From Victivallales bacterium (GTDB taxonomy: Bacteria > Verrucomicrobiota > Lentisphaeria > Victivallales > Victivallaceae), in the NCBI GenBank assembly GCA_030634125.1, contig DAOWBJ010000142.1, forward strand, positions 1 to 5,438: a stretch of DNA of 5,438 nucleotides, written 5' to 3'. Each line of letters starts with the position of its first letter. Position 1 is the stretch's first letter. The notes beneath the pieces were generated by a model that was not told the origin of the DNA, did no database searches, and was given only the letters and a program-made list of their open reading frames with translations. Made by a program: the position numbers and the translations under genes. Shown here in pieces: positions 1 to 5,438 of this stretch.

Positions 1-1170
1 AACTCTGCTCCAGCCGTCAAAAACTGAAATTGTAATCAGAATTATAATAGTTGCTTTAGCGATCCATCGGTGTTTAATAGCCAAAAGCTGTTTAGTTTTA
101 TCAAATATCCAACGCAAACCAATTGCCGCCCAGCCAAACATCAAAGGAGTTGCCACAATTAAATAACGTTTGTAAATAAACAGCTTGCCGTCCGCAATAG
201 CAATTTGCCCAATCATACCAGCGGCATGAATCACTACCACCAGCAATAAAATCAGCTCTTCCGGTCTTAGCATTTTTTTTCTAACCCTGTAAAACAAAAC
301 AGGAATAATGAACACAAGGTATTGCGGATAGAAACCTTTAAATAGATTTTTCCAAAAAGATTCTTTTCTAATCTTAACTTTTTCTATCTTCTGTATAACA
401 ACAGGAGCTTTTTGAGTAGTACTATTAGTTACTACGGAATGTTTAGTTTTAAATATTTTATCCAAAAGAATAGCATGTCGCAACTCTGTAACAGGCCAGC
501 CTGTTTGTCGATATTCGTAATAACTCCATGGAGCAATAAAAAACAGAAACATTATTCCGACACAAATGGCTTTATATGGAAAACTCTTTTGCTTATATAA
601 TTCAATAATCGCGATTGCCGCAAGGAATAACAAAGCAAAAAGTAGAGAATCTCCACGAGTTAAGGCTAGACCAACACAGCCCAATGAACAATATACAGCC
701 CCTTTCCAATTATATTTTTGAAAGAAGCAAACCAAGCCATAAGCAGCGAGTACAAGAAAAAAACATTTGGCGGAATCGCGCACTCCCATACCGGCAATAC
801 GCAGCAAGCGGGAACAGCAAATAAACATCACCGTTGCCCAGAGGGCATATCTTTGATTAAAAACTTTTTTCATCAACGCCATCAGCGGAAAAACAGTTAA
901 GGCAAAAAACAACGCACTGATAATTTCACATGCCGCCGTACCGCTAAATCTAAACAAGCGTGCGATTGTTCCGGCAAGTATGGCAAATAGCGGTGGTATG
1001 CGTGGATGAAACGCGTGTTCCCAATCTCCGCAGGCGAAAGCTTCCGACATAGGCGCGTAGCGTGCCGCGACATCCCGTACCGGGGAGTAATCAAACAAAA
1101 GCATCGGTAAGCACAGGCAAAACGCCGCGATTGCCAACAATATAGAATAGTTGAATTGTTTTTTTATCAT
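1..1170 (-). CDS. GT-C fold membrane glycosyltransferase, GT39/ArnT-like (3' end cut by window edge)
   Basis: Reading from the ATG at 1170, the frame stays open for 390 codons to the left edge, so the C-terminus is missing. The protein is polytopic, with hydrophobic spans near residues 9-26, 57-71, 80-100, 109-120, 134-150, 158-190, 198-214, 282-295, 304-325, 334-352 and 371-386. After the first span, the loop RDVAARYAPMSEAF (residues 32-45) sits where GT-C enzymes carry their catalytic acidic residue, so D33 is the candidate. It is followed by HPRIPPLFA and later LTRGDSLL, both in the style of GT39/PMT_2-like proteins. A lysine-rich soluble loop covers about residues 237-280. Such enzymes use lipid-linked sugars at the outer face of the inner membrane; the acceptor is unknown. 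The ATG overlaps the fusion protein's stop (ATGA), with only a weak GAGAA upstream, so translation is probably coupled. Family fold is fairly sure; substrate is not inferable. Confidence 0.8.
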   Translation of the reverse strand, partial: MIKKQFNYSILLAIAAFCLCLPMLLFDYSPVRDVAARYAPMSEAFACGDWEHAFHPRIPPLFAILAGTIARLFRFSGTAACEIISALFFALTVFPLMALMKKVFNQRYALWATVMFICCSRLLRIAGMGVRDSAKCFFLVLAAYGLVCFFQKYNWKGAVYCSLGCVGLALTRGDSLLFALLFLAAIAIIELYKQKSFPYKAICVGIMFLFFIAPWSYYEYRQTGWPVTELRHAILLDKIFKTKHSVVTNSTTQKAPVVIQKIEKVKIRKESFWKNLFKGFYPQYLVFIIPVLFYRVRKKMLRPEELILLLVVVIHAAGMIGQIAIADGKLFIYKRYLIVATPLMFGWAAIGLRWIFDKTKQLLAIKHRWIAKATIIILITISVFDGWSRV

Positions 1171-2501
1171 GGTTCTCGAATTGATTCGTCTAAGGCCTTA
1201 ATTAATGGATGAATAAGATATTCGATAATGCGCCGTTTGCCGACTTTGAGTTCCGCTCTTATTTCCATGCCTGGAATTAAACGAAAATTATCCGGCACAT
1301 TTTCAAGCTTGCCGCTGATAATCATTCTGCCGTGATAAACTGATTGTTTTTGTCCCATGATTCCCTGCTCCTGAAAAGTATTCTCGGATATCAAGAATAA
1401 TTTGCCATCGAGAGTTCCATGTTTCTGAAACGGAAAAGCGTTTAGCTTAATACGCCCCATGTCCCCAATTTTAACTTTACCTATATCCTGCGGGAGGATA
1501 TTCACTTCCGCGTCAATCTGGATATTAATCGGCACCAGTGTGATTAGCGGTTCAGCTTCCCGAACTCCGGAACCCTCGGAAAAAGCCGCGATTTCATGGA
1601 CAACAGCATCACATGGTGCGTAAATGCAAACGTAAGAACTAAGTTTCCTAGCCTTATCCAATTGTTTTGAGGTACTGGTTACTTCCCTTTCAATTTTAAC
1701 CATTTCTTCAGAAACAGTTTTATCCCATTCTTCAATAAAAGAATTTTTATTTGCTATTGCTGAAAGACGTTCATGCACTAATTCGAGTATGCTGTTTTTC
1801 AGCTTATCGACTTCACTCTCCATTTGCAGGCGGGAAATCTGAGTTTCCAGAAATTGTTTTAGTGAAATCGCGTTTCTATGATGCAGATCGTCCATCATTT
1901 TTTCAATTCTCTTTAAGGTTTTTAAGCGATGCTTTTGTTTTTTATAGCTTTCATTCGTGGTATTTATAGCAGCTCTAATTCTTTTTATATTCTGTGAATA
2001 ATATTTTAATTTTTCCTGGTAAAATTTCCGGCGTTTGTTGAAAATAGCCCCTTGCCATTTTTCATCTTCCGTGGGAACTTTAGTTTTTGGACGAAAATCT
2101 TCACCGGTAAATTCAGCTTTCAATCTCCAGAACTGAGCACTAAGGCTCTTTAGCTGCTCGTCCAGGCGTTCTTCCTCCGCCCGATTGAAAGTCGGATCAA
2201 ATGTGATAAGAACCTGCCTTTTCTTGACGACTTGTCCGACTCTGACATTAATCTTTTTTATCACAGTACGCTCAAGAGGTTTCATAACTATATTCTGGGA
2301 CGATGAAATGAGTTTTCCGTTAGCCTCAACAATAATATCCACTTCACTAAAGGTCGCCCAAATTATCGCGGTAATTGAAATAAGTAATGCCAGCGGTATT
2401 CCGCCCTTGCCGAACCAGGGGAGTTTTTGTGCCGCCAGCTCAAGAGCGTCAGACTGATACTCGACAGCCTCGTGACAAAGATTTATTTTATCATTATTCA
2501 T
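1167..2501 (-). CDS. HlyD-family membrane fusion protein of a type I secretion system
   Basis: This 444-residue protein is the periplasmic adaptor linking the inner-membrane ABC exporter to an outer-membrane TolC-type channel. Visible parts in order: a cytoplasmic N-terminus (1-32), a single membrane span (about 33-51), the first half of the lipoyl/barrel-sandwich domain (about 56-102, including VEANGKLISS and INVRVGQVVKK), a long charged coiled-coil hairpin (about 103-288), the second lipoyl half (about 293-325, IYAPCDAVVHEI), and a beta-barrel (about 326-405). The C-terminal segment at residues 408-430, LIPGMEIRAELKVGKRR followed by IIEYLI, fits the HlyD family signature, and the length is close to E. 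coli HlyD. The start is firm: ATG shares its A with the exporter's TAA, and GGGGAG lies 9 bases upstream. The stop overlaps the glycosyltransferase start. No truncation or frameshift is seen. Confidence 0.95.
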   Translation of the reverse strand: MNNDKINLCHEAVEYQSDALELAAQKLPWFGKGGIPLALLISITAIIWATFSEVDIIVEANGKLISSSQNIVMKPLERTVIKKINVRVGQVVKKRQVLITFDPTFNRAEEERLDEQLKSLSAQFWRLKAEFTGEDFRPKTKVPTEDEKWQGAIFNKRRKFYQEKLKYYSQNIKRIRAAINTTNESYKKQKHRLKTLKRIEKMMDDLHHRNAISLKQFLETQISRLQMESEVDKLKNSILELVHERLSAIANKNSFIEEWDKTVSEEMVKIEREVTSTSKQLDKARKLSSYVCIYAPCDAVVHEIAAFSEGSGVREAEPLITLVPINIQIDAEVNILPQDIGKVKIGDMGRIKLNAFPFQKHGTLDGKLFLISENTFQEQGIMGQKQSVYHGRMIISGKLENVPDNFRLIPGMEIRAELKVGKRRIIEYLIHPLIKALDESIREP

Positions 2502-4708
2502 TAAGTGTATCTCCCCATTTGCTGGTGCCAGAATTCTTTATAAACTCCTGCTTGTTTAACCAATTTTGAATGGGGAGCAAGTGCTTCTTTTTCACCTTTA
2601 TCCATCACCAGGATCATGTCGGAACCATGAACCATAGACAAGCGGTGTGAGATAATCAATACCGTGCGTCCTTTGCTGATGGCCTTTAAGTTTTTCTGAA
2701 TAATAGATTCGCTTTCCGGGTCAAGCGCGCTGGTCGCTTCGTCAAAGACCAGAATCGGAGGATTGGTCAATAAGGCGCGAGCTATTGCCAAACGCTGTTT
2801 CTGTCCGCCTGAAAGATTCGAGGCATTCTCTTCCAATACAGTGTCGTAACCTTTGGTCAGCTCCTGGACAAATTCATCAGCTCCCGCCAGGCGCGTCGCG
2901 TAAATAACTTCTTCCATAGAGGCACTCTTTTTGGTCAGGCAAATATTTTCGCGGACAGTTCCATGGAAAAAATAATTTTCCTGCAATACCACCCCTATGT
3001 TAGTACGTAAATGTGCTTTGTCGATCTCCCTGATGTCAATGCCATCAATTTTAATCAATCCACTTTGCAAAGGATAAAGCCCCTGTAACAATTTAGTTAA
3101 TGTTGTTTTACCCGAGCCGCTGCGCCCGACAATACCAAGAGTTGCTCCAGCGGGAATACTAAGTTCAAAGTTTTTAATTACTTGAGGAGTATCGGGGGTA
3201 TACCGGAAACATATATTTTCAAACGAGATATTGCCTTTTAGAGGATTATGAACACCACCCCCAGCGGGCTCTTGCGGGGAATTCATCACGTTACCGAGCA
3301 TTTTTACGGAAAGCGCGGTTTGCTGATATTCGTGAACCAGAGAAACTAATTTCACCAGGGGAGCGGTAACTCGCCCGGAAAGCATTTGAAAGGCAATCAA
3401 GGCGCCGACACTCATTTCTTTGTCAAATACCGACAAAGCCCCTATCCAGATAATCGTTACAGTCATTGTTTTTTCTAAAAACTGACTTATCGTTCCAGCC
3501 GTCAGGGAAATTTTACCAACCCTGAAATATCGTGTAATAGCAAATGCAGTGGAATCGTTCCAGCTTTTTTCCTGAACAGGTTCGATTGCCAATGATTTCA
3601 CGGTGCGGATACCATGAATCGCTTCCACCAGCATCCCCTGCCGTTTTCCTTCCGCTTGATATAACTCATGCAAACGGGATTGATATGGTTTAATCAACGC
3701 GGCAACTACCAGAGCCATCAAAAAGGCGAAACCCAGTACAATCAAGGTCAACTTAACGCTGTATATTAACAGGAATGGAATAAATACCACCAGCGAAAAC
3801 AGTTCCAAAATAGTAAAGAACAAATTGCCGGAGAGAAATCCGCGAATTTTTTCTGTCTGCTGCATGTGTTTAAGCAGAACCCCGGAAGACATGCGTTCAA
3901 AGAAATCTACCGGCAGGCGCATCAAATGATGAAATGTTTTGGTCGCGGTGCTGATGTCTATTTTGTTAGTCGCAAAAATCAGCAGATAACCGCGCAAAAA
4001 TTCCAGCAAAGCATTAAAAAGCAGTGCTATTATTATCCCGACGCCAAGAACATTGAGGGTGGTATAACTCTCGTTAGTCAACACTTTGTCCACGACGATT
4101 TGAAAAAACAAAGGCGTAATCAGCGCGAGACCACTAATCATCAGCACAGCTATCGCGATTTGACCAAACATCCCTTTCAGCTTGATGAATTCAGGAATAA
4201 ACCAGCGCAGCCCGAAAGGCTGCTCCTCGTCCAGCAATGAATAGACCCGTTTTACCAGATAAGCTTTTCCTGAACATTCACTTTCATACTGTTCCCTGCT
4301 CCAGAAAATAAACTGCTGTCCCGGAATTTTTTCCGCTGCCGGGTCGATTATGACAAGGCGTTCGTCATCTTCTTTCTTCTGGAAACCACAGATAAGAATA
4401 TATTTACCATTGTTTCTGTGGGCTATCAGTGGGAACGCTTCTCCCAGGCGCGGCAATTTATCCCAGGGCAAATGTATTTTTTTAGACTTCAGGCTATTGT
4501 CCGCGATTATTTTGAAAAAAAGCCTTTCGCTGATTTCGTCGTCTTCAATCGCGTATTCATGCAGCAGTCGGCGCATATCCATATCAAGGCCATGATGTTT
4601 ACCCATGGCGGCGAGACAATGCAATGCCGTATTGGAACCGTCGTTTTTAATGAACAAAGTTTTGAAATGCAACGCCTGCCCGTCCCAATTCTTTTTAAGC
4701 TGGCTCAA
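2501..4708 (-). CDS. HlyB-like type I secretion permease/ATPase with a peptidase-dead C39-like domain
   Basis: This 735-residue half-transporter would dimerise and drive export of a polypeptide across both membranes with the adjacent HlyD-like protein. Residues about 20-155 form a C39-like domain whose catalytic residues are missing: the cysteine position is T27 (NTALHCL) and the histidine position is K102 (NGKYILI), while D122 (IIDPA) remains. It therefore probably binds cargo without cleaving a leader. Membrane segments cover about 178-435 and include the RTX-exporter-like PLFFQIVVDKVL (199-210). The ATPase is intact: A-loop Y503, Walker A GRSGSGKT (528-535), Q576, LSGGQ (632-636), Walker B ILVFDEA (652-658), D-loop SALD (660-663) and H688. 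The start is uncertain. TTG at 4708 is the first ATG/GTG/TTG in the open frame, yet it has no Shine-Dalgarno sequence, and domain-like sequence continues upstream to 4771. Family assignment is very secure; the N-terminus is not. Confidence 0.95.
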   Translation of the reverse strand: MSQLKKNWDGQALHFKTLFIKNDGSNTALHCLAAMGKHHGLDMDMRRLLHEYAIEDDEISERLFFKIIADNSLKSKKIHLPWDKLPRLGEAFPLIAHRNNGKYILICGFQKKEDDERLVIIDPAAEKIPGQQFIFWSREQYESECSGKAYLVKRVYSLLDEEQPFGLRWFIPEFIKLKGMFGQIAIAVLMISGLALITPLFFQIVVDKVLTNESYTTLNVLGVGIIIALLFNALLEFLRGYLLIFATNKIDISTATKTFHHLMRLPVDFFERMSSGVLLKHMQQTEKIRGFLSGNLFFTILELFSLVVFIPFLLIYSVKLTLIVLGFAFLMALVVAALIKPYQSRLHELYQAEGKRQGMLVEAIHGIRTVKSLAIEPVQEKSWNDSTAFAITRYFRVGKISLTAGTISQFLEKTMTVTIIWIGALSVFDKEMSVGALIAFQMLSGRVTAPLVKLVSLVHEYQQTALSVKMLGNVMNSPQEPAGGGVHNPLKGNISFENICFRYTPDTPQVIKNFELSIPAGATLGIVGRSGSGKTTLTKLLQGLYPLQSGLIKIDGIDIREIDKAHLRTNIGVVLQENYFFHGTVRENICLTKKSASMEEVIYATRLAGADEFVQELTKGYDTVLEENASNLSGGQKQRLAIARALLTNPPILVFDEATSALDPESESIIQKNLKAISKGRTVLIISHRLSMVHGSDMILVMDKGEKEALAPHSKLVKQAGVYKEFWHQQMGRYT
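2511..2516 (-). promoter_or_regulatory. Shine-Dalgarno sequence of the HlyD-like gene
   Basis: On the minus strand GGGGAG lies 9 bases before the ATG at 2501. It falls inside the exporter's last codons (Met-Gly-Arg), so ribosomes finishing the exporter stop on top of the next start. This fixes the adaptor's start and shows that the organism uses anti-Shine-Dalgarno pairing, which makes the lack of such a site before the exporter's TTG more noticeable. Confidence 0.85.
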
Positions 4709-4771
4709 GGGGATGGAAATTATTTTCTGCCGGCCATCGCTCAGCGGGTCAAATACCGCTATTTGTTCTTT
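4709..4771 (-). other. In-frame upstream extension of the exporter resembling the end of a second C39-like domain
   Basis: The 21 codons before the TTG are open in the exporter frame, back to a TAA at 4774-4772 (with a TGA just beyond at 4777-4775). They contain IAVFDPLSDGRQKIISIP. This resembles the aspartate-loop and terminal strand of a C39-like domain, and it aligns with the exporter's own LVIIDPAAEK segment (118-127) and the roughly 25 residues after it: WDGQALHFK in the first copy pairs with CSGKAYLVK in the second. No ATG, GTG or TTG occurs in these codons; only rare candidates such as ATA, ATT and CTG do. Either this is remnant coding DNA of a lost tandem domain, or it is translated in an unusual way. 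Confidence 0.6.
4743..4760 (-). other. Short GC inverted repeat around the stop of the Tyr/Trp-rich gene
   Basis: Arms AGCGG (4760-4756) and CCGCT (4747-4743) could form a 5-bp stem with an 8-base loop that holds the TGA stop. No T-run follows, so it is not a classical intrinsic terminator. It may tune termination or re-initiation between the two genes, or be chance. Confidence 0.25.
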
Positions 4772-5438
4772 TTATCACTGTTCGCTTCTTCGTAACCTTT
4801 GTTTTTGTTCCGCTTACAGGATTAGAGACTCCATCCGTATATCCAGGATCATTATTAGCATTGTTCCGTGGACGATAACTGTTTCTGTCTCTATCATGGC
4901 TTCCACGACGATCCCAATCACGTTTATCATGATTATATTTGCTATATTTTTTATTATACCAGTAATTATCGCCATGCCAATATCCACCCCAATAATTGGT
5001 ATAATGATTTGTCCAGTAATATCCTTGTCGATAGGAATACCATGGGCTATGTCCCCAATACGGGTCATAATACGGGTAGTACCAACTTACATAATTTCTA
5101 TCCCAGCGATGTGGTCTATAATATCGATTCCCCCATGAAAAGCTTACATTCCAACTATAATTATCATAATAAGGATCGTAGGTATTATAATAGTATGAAT
5201 CATCGTAATAGTAGTGATGATATTCCTTTATTTGTGTGGAAGGAGTTTCAATTGCAAATCCTTTTTGGTAAGCGGCGGAAAAACTTGAGTCATTTTCAAC
5301 ATAGTTTACGTTACCAAATTCATCTTTGAAATAAATATAACCGTCTTCGTCTTGATAATAAACCAGCGAATCATTTTCTACTTGTTGTGTATAAGTATAA
5401 GCTCTTGTTTCATAAACCGGGCGTCTTGTTACCTTTAC
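4749..5438 (-). CDS. Tyr/Trp-rich low-complexity protein, function unknown (5' end cut by window edge)
   Basis: The frame enters from the right edge and runs 229 codons to a TGA at 4751-4749; the start lies outside the window. I do not recognise the gene. Visible residues 1-72 look like an ordinary acidic, hydrophilic segment. Residues 73-168 contain 30 Tyr and 10 Trp in 96 positions, in clusters such as HHYYYDDSYYY, SWYYPYYDPYWG and NYWGGYWHGDNYW. Residues 163-193 are rich in Lys, Arg, Asp, His and Asn. The tail (about 212-224) is strongly basic. Tyr uses both TAT and TAC codons, and ten Trp codons in one frame argue for real coding. The texture recalls aromatic-rich hypothetical surface proteins of Bacteroidetes. 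No RTX nonapeptides, membrane span or cleavable GG leader is visible, though the N-terminus cannot be seen. It is co-directional with the exporter, 40 bases upstream. A secreted structural protein or exporter cargo is possible but unproven. Confidence 0.75.
   Translation of the reverse strand, partial: VKVTRRPVYETRAYTYTQQVENDSLVYYQDEDGYIYFKDEFGNVNYVENDSSFSAAYQKGFAIETPSTQIKEYHHYYYDDSYYYNTYDPYYDNYSWNVSFSWGNRYYRPHRWDRNYVSWYYPYYDPYWGHSPWYSYRQGYYWTNHYTNYWGGYWHGDNYWYNKKYSKYNHDKRDWDRRGSHDRDRNSYRPRNNANNDPGYTDGVSNPVSGTKTKVTKKRTVIKRTNSGI

Noticed and set aside
412..900. Several short plus-strand frames of 60-69 codons
   Set aside because: They are antisense to the glycosyltransferase, low in recognisable content and mutually overlapping.
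897..1094. Minus-strand 65-codon frame
   Set aside because: It lies wholly inside the glycosyltransferase gene in another frame. The glycosyltransferase frame is continuous for 390 codons with clear membrane spans.
3866..4240. Plus-strand 124-codon frame
   Set aside because: It is antisense to the transmembrane region of the exporter, Gln/His-rich as expected from the reverse of Leu-rich coding, with no domain.
4743..4760. Intrinsic terminator between the first two genes
   Set aside because: The stem is only 5 bp and no T-run follows on the minus strand.
4769..4773. A-run (AAAAA) considered as a -1 slippery site joining the Tyr/Trp-rich gene to the exporter
   Set aside because: A -1 shift enters the third frame, which meets TAG within a few codons. 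Only +1 reaches the exporter frame.
4814..5068. Minus-strand Ile-rich frame of 84 codons
   Set aside because: It is a shifted reading of the same TAT/ATT-rich DNA inside the longer Tyr/Trp-rich frame, with no sign of an own ribosome site.
4605..5138. Plus-strand open frame of 177 codons, Ile-rich in its second half
   Set aside because: It is antisense to the exporter start and the Tyr/Trp-rich gene. Its Ile-rich run is the mirror of TAT/ATA-rich codons, and it matches no recognisable domain.
4868..5329. Plus-strand Tyr/His/Asn-rich frame of 153 codons
   Set aside because: It mirrors the minus-strand aromatic gene, is shorter, runs against the operon direction and has few Trp codons.
1..5438. 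tRNA, rRNA, CRISPR array, insertion sequence or attachment site
   Set aside because: No cloverleaf, spaced direct repeats, transposase-like coding or terminal inverted repeats were noticed. Almost all sequence is accounted for by the four genes.

Overview
The window is moderately AT-rich bacterial DNA. All four genes lie on the minus strand, so transcription runs from high to low coordinates. An RTX-type type I secretion ATPase next to its membrane fusion protein indicates a Gram-negative (two-membrane) organism. A clear Shine-Dalgarno sequence before the fusion protein argues against a typical Bacteroidetes. The style of the GT-C glycosyltransferase reminds me of Lentisphaerota/PVC genomes, but that is recollection and not a search result, so the phylum is a low-confidence guess.

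Layout in transcription order: (1) 5438-4749, the 3' end of an ORF entering from the right edge, encoding an extraordinarily tyrosine- and tryptophan-rich protein with a basic tail. (2) 4708-2501, a HlyB-like peptidase-dead (C39-like) ABC exporter with TTG as its first usable start. (3) 2501-1167, a HlyD-like membrane fusion protein that overlaps the exporter by one base (TAATG). (4) 1170-1, a polytopic GT-C/GT39-like glycosyltransferase that overlaps the fusion protein through ATGA and runs off the left edge. There is no intergenic gap larger than 40 bases. I see no RNA gene, mobile element or CRISPR array, and no convincing promoter or terminator. This looks like the middle of one translationally coupled operon.

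Together the genes suggest a dedicated export line: HlyB-like ATPase plus HlyD-like adaptor (an outer-membrane TolC-type partner is not in the window), a candidate surface or structural protein rich in Tyr and Trp, and a membrane glycosyltransferase that might decorate an exported product or envelope polymer. The partnership is inferred from gene order only.

The most unusual spot is the junction at 4709-4775. In frame with the exporter and upstream of its TTG, 21 further codons read like the end of a second C39-like domain and align with the end of the domain inside the protein. An in-frame stop blocks further extension. The Tyr/Trp-rich gene ends there in another frame at an ATT TGA C context resembling the prfB +1 frameshift site. 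Either the exporter lost a tandem N-terminal domain, or its N-terminus is made in a non-standard way.
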